From Bacteroidota bacterium (lineage in GTDB: Bacteria > Bacteroidota > Bacteroidia > Chitinophagales > Chitinophagaceae): a DNA stretch of 46,340 nucleotides. The stretch spans positions 1 through 46,340 of the forward strand of contig JAFDXP010000024.1 in assembly GCA_018267875.1 (NCBI GenBank). The letters are read 5' to 3'. The position numbers and the translations under genes are program-made. Below the pieces are notes generated by a model. That model had not been told where the DNA came from, ran no database searches, and saw only the letters and a list, made by a program, of their open reading frames with translations. How positions within the stretch are numbered: the stretch's first letter is position 1; every line of letters begins with the position of its first letter. This document shows positions 7,708-16,802 of this stretch, in pieces.

Positions 7708-8877
7708 ATGCAACCAAATTTACAATTTGATACAGACGCTACACAACTTCAACTGTCGGGCACGGAACATAATGGTTTGTTTCTATTGGCAGGATTTGTA
7801 AAACGTACTTATGATATTATTGATACGGGGAAATGTATTTTATCCGATATTCAAGAGCCCTTACATGTAGCACCCGTGTATGATGATAAAAACAAAAATC
7901 TTTTGCTGCATGATATAGATTGCTTCATGCACAAAGCGGCAACGGACGTAGTGGTCAAAGGTTTGGCACAAAGCGGACGTGTACAATCGCAACTTACAGC
8001 TGTCATTCATGTAAGTAGCCAAAATAAGCCACAAAAGTTTTTAGTTACCGGAAAGCGAGCGGTCAAACGTCATCAGGATGGGCGTATTGAATTTTCTAAA
8101 CCGTCTGATTTTGAAAAAATCCCACTTGATTATTCCGAAGCTTATGGTGGAATAGACCACGTTGCAGAACGAAATTTTGAAATGCCATCGAAAGAAATTC
8201 GTGATGCTATGCCCGATCATGATTGGTACGCCAGCAGTCCTTATCGCTATGGAAGAAACACAGCAGGAAAAGGCTTTGTTACGAATCCTTCTGAAGAGCT
8301 TTTTGAAACCTTAGAACTACCTTCCATTGAAGAGCCAACTCAACTGTTGACTCCGGCTAATTTAGTGTTGCAAGACCCTACTCGATGGGCATTTCAGCCG
8401 GTTGCTAAGTCGCCCGGATGGATGAATCATGAATGGTTTCCACGAATTTTACACTTTGGTATGATGCCAGAAGCACATACGGCAACGTTTAAAGAATCTA
8501 TTCCCGAATACTATTTGGAAACATTAGCTCCTTCCATTTTTAAAATGTCTCCAGATGAAATTCATCTGTTAAACCGTGCAGCTAATGGTGCTTGGCCAGG
8601 GTTACAGCTTCAGTGGATGATTGGCAATGAGTCTATTCGACTAATTAATATTTTCCCCGGAAAACCCGATTTCACCATTCAACTACCTGCAGAACGTCCG
8701 TCTATTTCTGTAGATGGAAGACGCGGAAAAATGTTGGCAACAAAGCCTGAATTACATAATGTTGTGGTAGATGCTGAAAATAAAAAACTATCTATGGTTT
8801 GGAAGGGTTCAGCTCCTGCTTTGCGTCCTTATTTGGTAGAAGAGCTGATTAAGATGCCGTTTGAAGTGAAATGGTAA
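7708..8877 (+). CDS. DUF2169-family T6SS adaptor/chaperone, copy 2
   Basis: This 389-residue protein is the last gene of the spike module, 18 nt after the PAAR-like gene. DUF2169 hallmarks are clear: VKRTYDI near the N-terminus, DYSEAYGGIDHV (about 145), the NTAGKGFVTNP motif (about 190), and LELPSIEEPTQLLTP. Then comes a long C-terminal half with FQPVAKSPGWMNHEWFPR and NRAANGAWPGLQLQWMIGNE. The family acts in loading PAAR-like effectors onto VgrG. This copy has the full-length architecture, whereas copy 1 is shorter. Having one on each side of a single PAAR-like gene suggests that the two have different partners or act as a heteromer, which is inference. It converges on tssG with a 23-nt gap holding only a T-run. 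Confidence 0.82.
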   Translation: MQPNLQFDTDATQLQLSGTEHNGLFLLAGFVKRTYDIIDTGKCILSDIQEPLHVAPVYDDKNKNLLLHDIDCFMHKAATDVVVKGLAQSGRVQSQLTAVIHVSSQNKPQKFLVTGKRAVKRHQDGRIEFSKPSDFEKIPLDYSEAYGGIDHVAERNFEMPSKEIRDAMPDHDWYASSPYRYGRNTAGKGFVTNPSEELFETLELPSIEEPTQLLTPANLVLQDPTRWAFQPVAKSPGWMNHEWFPRILHFGMMPEAHTATFKESIPEYYLETLAPSIFKMSPDEIHLLNRAANGAWPGLQLQWMIGNESIRLINIFPGKPDFTIQLPAERPSISVDGRRGKMLATKPELHNVVVDAENKKLSMVWKGSAPALRPYLVEELIKMPFEVKW

Positions 8878-8900
8878 TTACTTTTTTTTTCTTAAAATTG

Positions 8901-9827
8901 TTAGAGAATCGTATCATGACCTAGCATTAAAGCAACCTCATCACTTTGCTTGGGCAATTGCATGAATCGTTCCTTTTCTTCAAATTCATAAGCAATTTTG
9001 AGGGCAAATTGTGCCGGTAATAAATAATCACATAGGGTATGTATAAGTTGATAATTGACATGCTTTGAATCAAGAAATGTAGCTGCCTTTTTTTTGGAAA
9101 TAGGACCTAAAGTCAACACAATCTCTTCTTCATCACGAGCAAATAGAGTATCGCCCAAAATGAAGTCAGCACCTAACTTTTGCCCAAATTGATTGGCTGA
9201 AGAAGTCGCTATCAGCTCAGTATTTTGACTGTTGTTTGATAACGAAATTCTGACAGGAACATCTAACAAAACCGTTATGATTTCTTCCATTGCTTTTTCA
9301 TTATCTCGTAACTTGTAGAAAACAGGAAGTAGTTCTATCAAGTACATAGCTTGCTTGTCATTCAGTAAACCGAAAATGCTCCAATATGCTTGCAGTCTTT
9401 GTGCTAAAGGAGATCGTTTGCCATGGTTTTGAGCTGTTAATTCAGCATGGGCAATAGATATACTGAATTCGCTGATTGCAGTTTCAAAAGGCAAGAAAAA
9501 TTTGCGTGCATTTTTTTCTTCCTTTCTGTGTTGTTTAAAGTAGTCTAAAACTTCGTGTTCATTTGCATTTTTGGGAGGTGCTGCTTGGTGAAACAATCCT
9601 TGTGGCAATGAGTCATAAAGTCCATCTCGTGAAGTGTGCAAAACAAGATATTCGCTCACTATTAAAGCTTCATCTTCTTGCTCTTGTAGATTCGTAACAT
9701 CAAGACGTTTTGAACGATAGGACGCACCATCAGCTTTGATCAGCACACGTTTCGGATCAGCCCCATTTTCTATTAATTCGGCAGCAATAATTTCTGCTTT
9801 TAAATCGAAAGATTCTGTTTTGCTCAT
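8901..9827 (-). CDS. tssG: T6SS baseplate protein TssG
   Basis: This protein of about 308 residues is encoded directly downstream of tssF (2-nt gap), the canonical order for the wedge subunits of the T6SS baseplate. It is recognised from position and from the TssG-like middle region: FFLPFETAISEFSISIAHAE, RLQAYWSIFGLLNDKQAMYL, and a C-terminal LGADFILGDTLFARDEEEIV LTLGPIS segment. The latter is the 'lG.d.vLG....d....i.i.lGPl' pattern of the family. I use the ATG at 9825-9827 rather than an upstream frame extension, because the longer version would overlap tssF by about 90 nt and start with unrelated residues. The protein would pair with TssF, TssE and TssK around the VgrG hub. Confidence 0.85.
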   Translation of the reverse strand: MSKTESFDLKAEIIAAELIENGADPKRVLIKADGASYRSKRLDVTNLQEQEDEALIVSEYLVLHTSRDGLYDSLPQGLFHQAAPPKNANEHEVLDYFKQHRKEEKNARKFFLPFETAISEFSISIAHAELTAQNHGKRSPLAQRLQAYWSIFGLLNDKQAMYLIELLPVFYKLRDNEKAMEEIITVLLDVPVRISLSNNSQNTELIATSSANQFGQKLGADFILGDTLFARDEEEIVLTLGPISKKKAATFLDSKHVNYQLIHTLCDYLLPAQFALKIAYEFEEKERFMQLPKQSDEVALMLGHDTIL

Positions 9828-9829
9828 AA

Positions 9830-11677
9830 TTATGCAACAATTTGAACAAGATAATTCATGGTCATTCCGGAACGAGATTTTAATTGGGATTGTAGCCTGT
9901 CGCAGGTTTGTAGCCAATCATCTTCATTAATCGGCATTTTTGGCGTTAGCAAAACTTGTACTACTCGACGAAAATGTTGAACAGTTTTGCCTTCTGTAAT
10001 TTGTGTAGTGCCAATCTCAATTTTATGCACAGATTCACCTAATTCCTTTTCACAAAAGGAGCGAATGTCTTGTTTGGTTACTATGGTATCGCGACTCAAT
10101 AAGGCATATCGAAATGCGGCAAGACGATCATCGCCCAACAGTCTGTCTGATCCACCATTGGTTTGTTGAACAAAAAAGGTAGATCCGGTTTTGGTATTGT
10201 GACTATTATTGGGTTTAAGCGGAAGTGAACTTTTTATGCCGTTTGCAAGACTACCTGAGGTTGCCCAATATGAAGCAAATATGGTTTCTTCTCCTTGCAT
10301 GGGTTGAACTAATAAATAATGATTGTTGTCATTCGAATTGTTGGGTGAATTTGAAATTTTTTGCTCCATCATAGCAATTTTTTGATGCAATTCTTTTAGG
10401 CTTGAAGCAACAAAGTCATATCCATAAGCTGCAAACGACGCACTTTCTGCTCTAAGCAATTGAAGTAAATTGGTTAAATGGGTAGTTGCATCTCTACTGT
10501 CAAATCTTTCTAACCCTTCTTGCAAAATGTTATACAATCCGGTCGGCTCATCAGTAGAATATCCGTATTGTGGTGGTTGATAGTTTTGACTGCTGTCGCC
10601 AACTGATGCTATCTCAAGATATTGTTCGTGAGGCTCTTTGTTTTTCAAAGGCACAATTTTACTGCCTCCCTTTAAGGAATGTTGCAATTCTATCAAACGA
10701 CGATTGATGCAGGGAAATACATTAGTTTGAATGTCGCAATTGTCAAGCAAGTTGCTATTGATGGTATGCGGAAAAACTAATTGAACCCAATATAAGGGAG
10801 GTAATCCTAAAGAAGATAAAGGTTGGATTTCCGGTGTCAAACCATCTATGGGTAAGGGTTTTCTCTTGTCCGTGGATAATATTATATCAGAATTAAAGCT
10901 TAAAAAATAACGATTGTATTGAAGGGCTACATCTTCTTCAATTTGTTTCATTGTGCCTATTGGCGAAGCATATCGTTTTGATAAATCTTCTTTGTTTATT
11001 TCATAGCATAAACCTTCACTCATTGGAATTTCAACATTTTCATAAAAGCATTTTACAAGAGGTAAAAATGAAAGTGCTTGAGAAGCTTCTTTGGGGGCGA
11101 TGCGTGAAAAACGAAAGTGTAAGGATAAGTTTTGAATGGGTAATTTTTCTACGGGCGACTGTATGCCAATCCAAATTGCATTTTTACTTTTTAGTTCGGA
11201 TAAATTGCAGGATACAGAATTAATTCGTTGTTGTTTTTCATCTAAAGCAAAAGCGTAATTACCTGTAATGATTGCACCAATACTATAATTGGCAATGCGA
11301 ACCGGGCGAACCGGTGAAAACCAAAGCTCGATAGGCTTCTCAGGCTTTTGTGATGATTCGTTTCTTGAAGAATGGTTACATGAAAATTGATGTGAAGGCA
11401 AAAGAATATCGGTAGGCTCAATACTAATGGCTTGCATCAGTCCAGATGCCGGTCGAGGGGCTACAACATAATCAGGTGTCAATAATTGTGCAACTCGATC
11501 TAACATTCGTACTTGTGCATTTTGACTTTCCGTACTAAGTTCATATAACGATGCAGAAAGTGCTTCAATCATCAGTTTCACAACGGGATCCAGCTCCTCA
11601 ATATTTTTCAACCCCCAAAAGCTAAGTGCATTTGTGGTCATTCTATGGTTGATAGCTTCTTTGGAAAAAGGCAACAT
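9830..11677 (-). CDS. tssF: T6SS baseplate protein TssF
   Basis: This 615-residue protein is of the size expected for TssF. The N-terminus is typical: KNIEELDPVVKLMIEALSAS followed by RVAQLLTPDYVVAPRPASGL, equivalent to the 'dP.ver.leg.Afl......l......l...lLp....P.ps' motif. The C-terminal region, FRYALLSRDTIVTKQDIRSF CEKELGESVHKIEIG, matches the shared TssF/gpJ-type end. It forms the baseplate wedge with TssG. It is the second gene of the minus-strand tssE-tssF-tssG operon, starting 11 nt after tssE. Confidence 0.88.
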   Translation of the reverse strand: MLPFSKEAINHRMTTNALSFWGLKNIEELDPVVKLMIEALSASLYELSTESQNAQVRMLDRVAQLLTPDYVVAPRPASGLMQAISIEPTDILLPSHQFSCNHSSRNESSQKPEKPIELWFSPVRPVRIANYSIGAIITGNYAFALDEKQQRINSVSCNLSELKSKNAIWIGIQSPVEKLPIQNLSLHFRFSRIAPKEASQALSFLPLVKCFYENVEIPMSEGLCYEINKEDLSKRYASPIGTMKQIEEDVALQYNRYFLSFNSDIILSTDKRKPLPIDGLTPEIQPLSSLGLPPLYWVQLVFPHTINSNLLDNCDIQTNVFPCINRRLIELQHSLKGGSKIVPLKNKEPHEQYLEIASVGDSSQNYQPPQYGYSTDEPTGLYNILQEGLERFDSRDATTHLTNLLQLLRAESASFAAYGYDFVASSLKELHQKIAMMEQKISNSPNNSNDNNHYLLVQPMQGEETIFASYWATSGSLANGIKSSLPLKPNNSHNTKTGSTFFVQQTNGGSDRLLGDDRLAAFRYALLSRDTIVTKQDIRSFCEKELGESVHKIEIGTTQITEGKTVQHFRRVVQVLLTPKMPINEDDWLQTCDRLQSQLKSRSGMTMNYLVQIVA

Positions 11678-11688
11678 AATAGATTGGT

Positions 11689-12126
11689 TTAAGCCACTGT
11701 AAGTGGGCTAAGGAATAGTTTAGTTTGAAATACAAAAGGCTCACCTGTCTTAACGATCAGGCTTTTTATGACAATATCTACTTGCTTTTTGATTTGTGCG
11801 TTTCGATGCGAATAATGGCTAAATGGAACTTCTGAAATAGATAGATCAATGGAAATATTTGCCAATCTTTTTTCATGCGCACGAATGGATGATAAAATAG
11901 ACATTCTTAGTTTTTCTTCCCACATGCTTTCACTGACGATTAATTCAAAATCCAAATCCCATATTTCACAACCATAGCTTAGGTCATACTTGTGTTCACC
12001 AAATCGAGTGGTAAGTATTAATCTCAGTGACTGCATGATAGAATCTTGTAAATCAAGTGAAGTCAGTTCGTTCCCTTCAAAAATGCGAGATAACTTCAGA
12101 GGAAGTTTTAGTAAAAGATTTGCCAT
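11689..12126 (-). CDS. tssE: T6SS baseplate protein TssE (gp25/GPW family)
   Basis: This 145-residue protein matches the gp25-like lysozyme-fold wedge family. It has an early LDLQDSIMQSLRLILTTRFGE segment, then YDLSYGCEIWDLDFELIVSE, then a region with RMSILSSIRAHEKRLANISI (the 'i...I...EpRl' signature of gp25). In subtype iii systems TssE nucleates sheath assembly on the baseplate. It is the first gene of the minus-strand baseplate operon and is divergent from tssH across a 155-nt shared control region. A small hairpin (CCACT/AGTGG) lies in the last codons and may be incidental. Confidence 0.88.
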   Translation of the reverse strand: MANLLLKLPLKLSRIFEGNELTSLDLQDSIMQSLRLILTTRFGEHKYDLSYGCEIWDLDFELIVSESMWEEKLRMSILSSIRAHEKRLANISIDLSISEVPFSHYSHRNAQIKKQVDIVIKSLIVKTGEPFVFQTKLFLSPLTVA

Positions 12127-12248
12127 AGGAGCCCAAAGTCTAAAGTTATGCTTTTATTTTACTAATCTATGTATTTGAGTTTATCTATAATTGCATTATG
12201 AATGTTGTTCAACTAAATGAATCAGTACATTTAATTTGAAAACTTTCC

Positions 12249-12256
12249 TATCTTTA
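12249..12256 (+). promoter_or_regulatory. Candidate -7 box for the tssH-tssP operon
   Basis: TATCTTTA matches TAnnTTTG except at the last base and lies 25 nt upstream of the tssH ATG. On the opposite strand a TAACTTTA near 12137-12144 could serve tssE. The 155-nt intergenic stretch 12127-12281 is therefore a divergent control region for both T6SS operons. Confidence 0.4.
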
Positions 12257-12281
12257 ATCTATCACATAACCCCCCAAGCAC

Positions 12282-14816
12282 ATGCTTTCATTGAACGAAT
12301 CTGTAAAACAAGCAGTTGAAATTGCACAATCTCTTGCAAGAGAGTACCACAATCCACATTTTTTTCCTGCCCATTTGCTAATGGGATTGTTGCACAAAGA
12401 TGTTGGGTTAAAAGACTTTATTACTGCCATTGGTCAAGATGCGGGTTATATACAAGAATGGGCAGAAGTACGCATGGAAGATGCGCCGCGAGTAGGGCAG
12501 CAGCCCGATCAATTATCGGGCGATGAGGGAGTAAAACGTTGCTTTGAAGAGTCTGATAATATTCGAATAAAGCTTGGGCTTGATTACATTACACCTATTT
12601 GTTTGTTGGCTGCATTATCTAAGCCTGGTGTAGCTTATTCTATTGAACAACTCAAAACATTTCCTATAAAAGAAGGCGAAGTGTTGCGTGCTTTCTTGCA
12701 AGAAGATGCTATACAATCATCGGTGCAAGGAGCTGCCAATGCAGGAAATAACCCGCCAAGCGACAATTCAGCAGCCTTATTCAAATATTGCGTAGATAAA
12801 ACTTCTCAAGCAAGGGAAGGAAGATTAGACCCCATCATCGGTCGTGAAAAAGAAACACGCATGATGATGGAAATCCTTTGTCGGCGTACTAAGCCCAATG
12901 TAGTGATCATAGGCGATGCCGGTGTAGGAAAAACCGCACTGATAGATGGTTTAGCACAAGATATTATTGCAGAACGAGTGCCAACTCAGTTGAAAACAGC
13001 CATTTTGTTTGAATTGGATTTGGGTGCCCTTATTGCCGGCGCATCTTACAAAGGTGAAGTGGAAGACCGTTTAAAGAAAATTATCAAAGAGATTAAGCAG
13101 TACGAAAAAGCAATTCTCTTTATTGATGAAGTTCACATCTTAATGGATCCCAAAGGGTCTTTTGGATCGGGCCCTGCCAATCTGCTAAAGCCGGAATTAG
13201 CACGAGGTGAAATCACCGTTATTGGTGCTACAACAATTGATGAGTATAGAAAGTTCTTAGAACCGGATCCGGCCTTTGTTCGCCGTTTTGAAGTGCTGCA
13301 AGTTTTAGAGCCGACGCTAGATGCCACACAAAGAATGGTAGCCAAATTAGCACCTAAATTTGAAGAACATCATAAACTCAAAACGGATGTTGATGCATTG
13401 CGCGAAAGTGTATTGCTGGCTCGCCGATATGTAAAAGACAGAAGACTTCCCGATGCTGCTATTGATTTATTAGACAGAACGATGGCTGCCATTAAACTCA
13501 TGGTTGACACAAACAAACAGACTCTGGAAGAATTACGTAATGGGTTGACCGATCAAATGGCTTTAAATGTTGATGAAGCCGATCGTTTTCGGGAAGCTAA
13601 ATGGTTGCACACGCTATTTTCCACTAAGCTATCGCCTGTTTTGCTCGGAATGCTAAACGACGAAACGCAAGTAGAAAAATTTGAACTATCATCTGAATAT
13701 GAAACGTACTTAGATAGATCTATCACCAAGCTTAGCGCAATTGATATTTCGGATAAAGATACATTAGTAAAAGAAGATCTGGTGGCTGTTATAGCTTATA
13801 AAACAGGCATTCCAATGGGTAAAATTCAAGCCCAAGAAAAAGAGCGATTGCTCAATATGGAAAACCATTTAAAGCATCGTGTTTTGGGACAAGATCATGC
13901 CGTGAAAGCATTGACAGATGCAGTTTTAGAGTCTCGAAGCGGATTAAATAAAAAAGGACAACCAATCGGATCATTCTTTTTCTTAGGCCCTACCGGAACA
14001 GGAAAAACAGAATTAGCAAAATCACTTGCCGAGTTTTTGTTCAACGATGAAAAGGCGATGATTCGATTTGACATGAGTGAATTTAAAGAAGAACATTCCG
14101 CAGCACTTTTATACGGTGCACCTCCGGGCTATGTTGGCTATGAAGAGGGAGGCATGTTGGTCAATAAAATTCGTAAACAACCATACTCTGTTTTGTTGTT
14201 TGATGAAGTGGAAAAAGCACACCCATCTGTGTTTGACATCTTTTTGCAAATTTTAGATGAAGGTGTTATGCACGATCGTTTAGGAAAAGAAGGTGACTTT
14301 TCAAATAGCATTATCATATTTACATCTAACATCGGAAGTGAGTGGATTGCACAACAGTTTGACAAAGGTCAAACACCCCGATCAAATGAATTGATGGAAG
14401 TGATGTCCCCATATTTTCGCCCTGAATTTTTAGCACGTATCACGGAAATTTTACCCTTTGCTGCAATTTCTGAAAGCAGTATTGTACGAATCTTTGATAT
14501 TCAAATGCGCAACTTGCATGAAACCTTATTGAACAAAGGGATATCACTGAATATTTCTGATAAGGCTAAGCAATATTTGGCAACTGATGGCTTTACCCCC
14601 AAATATGGTGCCCGACAAATTACCGGTGTTATTCGCCACCGAATTCGACGACCACTTTCTAAGTATATTGTAAGCGGAGCAATTAATAAAGGTGACAACG
14701 TTAATTTGGAATTTGATGGAAATGATTTATTTTGGTCAATTAATGGAAATGAAATAGAACGAATCTCCATTACCCCATTGGCTGAAATAACTTCCAACAA
14801 CACAGAAAAAAACTAA
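12282..14816 (+). CDS. tssH: T6SS sheath-recycling AAA+ ATPase ClpV (TssH)
   Basis: This 844-residue ClpB/ClpV-type disaggregase extracts and recycles contracted TssB/TssC sheath. An N-terminal Clp_N-like domain (about 1-150) includes FFPAHLLMGLLHKDVG. AAA1 has Walker A GDAGVGKT at about 211 and Walker B ILFIDEVH near 278. A middle domain follows, then AAA2 with Walker A GPTGTGKT at about 569 and Walker B LLFDEVEKAHP, and a C-terminal D2-small domain with GARQITGVIRHRIRRPLSKY. The middle region is short compared with ClpB, which fits the T6SS version. Its position, directly before tssB and tssC and divergent from the baseplate operon, supports TssH over a housekeeping ClpB. Confidence 0.92.
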   Translation: MLSLNESVKQAVEIAQSLAREYHNPHFFPAHLLMGLLHKDVGLKDFITAIGQDAGYIQEWAEVRMEDAPRVGQQPDQLSGDEGVKRCFEESDNIRIKLGLDYITPICLLAALSKPGVAYSIEQLKTFPIKEGEVLRAFLQEDAIQSSVQGAANAGNNPPSDNSAALFKYCVDKTSQAREGRLDPIIGREKETRMMMEILCRRTKPNVVIIGDAGVGKTALIDGLAQDIIAERVPTQLKTAILFELDLGALIAGASYKGEVEDRLKKIIKEIKQYEKAILFIDEVHILMDPKGSFGSGPANLLKPELARGEITVIGATTIDEYRKFLEPDPAFVRRFEVLQVLEPTLDATQRMVAKLAPKFEEHHKLKTDVDALRESVLLARRYVKDRRLPDAAIDLLDRTMAAIKLMVDTNKQTLEELRNGLTDQMALNVDEADRFREAKWLHTLFSTKLSPVLLGMLNDETQVEKFELSSEYETYLDRSITKLSAIDISDKDTLVKEDLVAVIAYKTGIPMGKIQAQEKERLLNMENHLKHRVLGQDHAVKALTDAVLESRSGLNKKGQPIGSFFFLGPTGTGKTELAKSLAEFLFNDEKAMIRFDMSEFKEEHSAALLYGAPPGYVGYEEGGMLVNKIRKQPYSVLLFDEVEKAHPSVFDIFLQILDEGVMHDRLGKEGDFSNSIIIFTSNIGSEWIAQQFDKGQTPRSNELMEVMSPYFRPEFLARITEILPFAAISESSIVRIFDIQMRNLHETLLNKGISLNISDKAKQYLATDGFTPKYGARQITGVIRHRIRRPLSKYIVSGAINKGDNVNLEFDGNDLFWSINGNEIERISITPLAEITSNNTEKN

Positions 14817-14865
14817 AATTTAAAGGAAAAAAATTTCAACTACCAAACTAAAAAAACGAAGCATT

Positions 14866-15321
14866 ATGCCACAAGTAAAACCAGGAATTGCTACAACCAT
14901 CCTTGCACCGGAAGCAGCAGGAGAGGGCTTTGTAGAAATCTCTCCCAACAAAACACTCTTCATTCAGAAGCTAACAAATGATGAAGCCATCAGACCTGAA
15001 ATTGTTGAAGGTTTGCAAACCGTTGAAGCCGTGTTTGCTCATTTCAACCCCAACGTAGATGTAGAATTAGAAAGCGAAGACGGATCAACCCATTCAGAAA
15101 ATTTTGCCTTCGGAGGTTTAGGTGACTTTGATACTAAAAACATCAAACAGAATAATCCCTTTCTGAGTGACCTTGATCTGGAAAGTACCTCAATGGCTAA
15201 GATGATTAAAAAATTGAAAAGCAATAAAAGCTTACAAAAAGTAATTGAAAATCCGGAAACCAAAGAAGCTTTCCTAAATGCGTTGAAAGTAATGGCTGAC
15301 GAATTGGCAAAAGCTGAATAA
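14866..15321 (+). CDS. tssB: T6SS sheath small subunit TssB
   Basis: This 151-residue protein lies immediately upstream of the tssC gene. The middle reads VEGLQTVEAVFAHFNPNVDV followed by FGGLGDFDTKNI. The latter corresponds to the TssB/VipA 'f..l.Df.p..v' motif that swaps strands with TssC. The C-terminal half is a charged helix (MAKMIKKLKSNKSLQKVIEN). TssB and TssC polymerise as heterodimers into the contractile sheath. The spacing is 49 nt after tssH and 37 nt before tssC. Confidence 0.88.
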   Translation: MPQVKPGIATTILAPEAAGEGFVEISPNKTLFIQKLTNDEAIRPEIVEGLQTVEAVFAHFNPNVDVELESEDGSTHSENFAFGGLGDFDTKNIKQNNPFLSDLDLESTSMAKMIKKLKSNKSLQKVIENPETKEAFLNALKVMADELAKAE

Positions 15322-15358
15322 TAAAATCATTTTACCCAACCTAAAAAGAAACTGAGCA

Positions 15359-16723
15359 ATGGAAAATCAACAACAGAATCAACAAGCGGAAATGCTAAAA
15401 ACCGCTGAACAGGCTGCTCCTTCCTTAGACAATAGTCTCAATAAATTAGCCAAAGTTGGCGGCTTTGATTTTTTGGAAGCCATAGTAGATGGTGCTGACA
15501 ACCTAAACCCAACCCGAAAGGCTAAACGAAATATATTTCTAACTGACCATTCTAAAAAAACACATCGCAAAGAGGTAAAGAAAACCTTAGATATGTGGAT
15601 TGATCTTTTGCAGAATAGCAAAGATGTTTCTGAAATGGTAGATATAGCCTCCGTAAAAGCAGAGAACTCTGATAAATTACTTAAAAAGAATTTGAAAAAT
15701 ATTCTGGAGACAACACGTGATTTAGAATCTGCATATCGTTCCGTTCATCTATTCTACAAAAATACAGAGTCTTCTAAACTGAAAAATGTATCACTGATGA
15801 ATGCTTCTATTGATCAGTTGACCGATTTGGACGAACCTCGTTTTATTGAACATGTAGCTGACGAGCTCAAGCAACGTTATGATCGCCTTGATATGCGTGA
15901 GAACTATAGCTTGATGGTAATTCCTGGCTATTTGAAAAGTGCTACCATAGTAGATAAATGGGGCAAAATGGCTTATAACAATAAGGTAATGTTAGTTACG
16001 GATTTCGTTAATACTGAAACTCCTGAAGATGCCTTAGACTTATTTAATAGCGCAAACCTTACTGGTGGAGATGCCCACAAAGCTAATGTAATGATGACCT
16101 GCAATTATGTAGTAGGTAGAGGTAAAAATGCAGAAGTGGGTGAAGAAGAAGATGTGTATGTGCCCGGATCTGCTGCCTTAGCCGGTAAATTATATTGCAC
16201 CAAAATGTCGCAACCGGTAGCTGGAAAAACATACGGTAGTATTGATGAGGTGGATACTGTTCGCTTTGACATGAAAAAGGGTGAAATTTCTGAACTTGAA
16301 AATGTAGGTCTGGTTCCATTGGTAGGTGAGTGGGGAAAAGTAATGCCTTTTTCAGCTAAAACCTTATTTAATGGTGACAATCTCGGCATGCAAACCTATT
16401 CTGTAGTTCGAGTTTTTGATTTTATAGCTAAAGTTTTGAGCGACTTCCTAAACCGTCGTGCATTTGAACTTTGGAACACTAAAATGGAAACAAATCTTAG
16501 GAAGCAAATTGTCAAATTTTTAGATGGCATTCAGGGTCCTGAAGGTTTAATAGAAAAGTTTCAAATTCTTCGATTTGAAAGAGATGAAAACCAAAAGGAT
16601 CACATATTCCTTGATATCCATATTACTCCCTACTTCCCTGCCAAAAGCTTCTTAGTAAAATTGGATGGCTATAAAGGTGATGATGGTGAAGAGTGGAAAG
16701 CAGAACTTAGGGAACAAAAATAA
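15359..16723 (+). CDS. tssC: T6SS sheath large subunit TssC
   Basis: This 454-residue protein is the sheath large subunit of the subtype iii type (TssC/DUF5458-like). Family features include the DMWIDLLQ segment, the SAYRSVHLFYKNTES region corresponding to 'EaaWRgLh.Lv', the LDEPRFIEHVADELKQRYDR segment, and a C-terminal sheath-handshake region RAFELWNTKMETNLRKQIVK. The last residues, HITPYFPAKSFLVKLDGYKG, correspond to the conserved 'i.P..p......kl' end. The N-terminal 40 residues are Gln/Ala-rich and probably flexible, available to ClpV. The gene follows tssB and precedes tssN. Confidence 0.9.
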   Translation: MENQQQNQQAEMLKTAEQAAPSLDNSLNKLAKVGGFDFLEAIVDGADNLNPTRKAKRNIFLTDHSKKTHRKEVKKTLDMWIDLLQNSKDVSEMVDIASVKAENSDKLLKKNLKNILETTRDLESAYRSVHLFYKNTESSKLKNVSLMNASIDQLTDLDEPRFIEHVADELKQRYDRLDMRENYSLMVIPGYLKSATIVDKWGKMAYNNKVMLVTDFVNTETPEDALDLFNSANLTGGDAHKANVMMTCNYVVGRGKNAEVGEEEDVYVPGSAALAGKLYCTKMSQPVAGKTYGSIDEVDTVRFDMKKGEISELENVGLVPLVGEWGKVMPFSAKTLFNGDNLGMQTYSVVRVFDFIAKVLSDFLNRRAFELWNTKMETNLRKQIVKFLDGIQGPEGLIEKFQILRFERDENQKDHIFLDIHITPYFPAKSFLVKLDGYKGDDGEEWKAELREQK

Positions 16724-16743
16724 ATTTCAACAATTGCATAATG

Positions 16744-16770
16744 CTATCGGTAATTTGTAGTTGCCGATAG
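16744..16770 (+). other. Hairpin between tssC and tssN
   Basis: CTATCGG (16744-16750) and CCGATAG (16764-16770) form a 7-bp stem with a 13-nt loop just after tssC. It is followed by TATTTGCATCTTTAG rather than a clean T-run. It could attenuate transcription or protect the 3' end of tssBC mRNA, giving more sheath than membrane components. Confidence 0.4.
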
Positions 16771-16802
16771 TATTTGCATCTTTAGCAAGAATAAATATTA
16801 CA

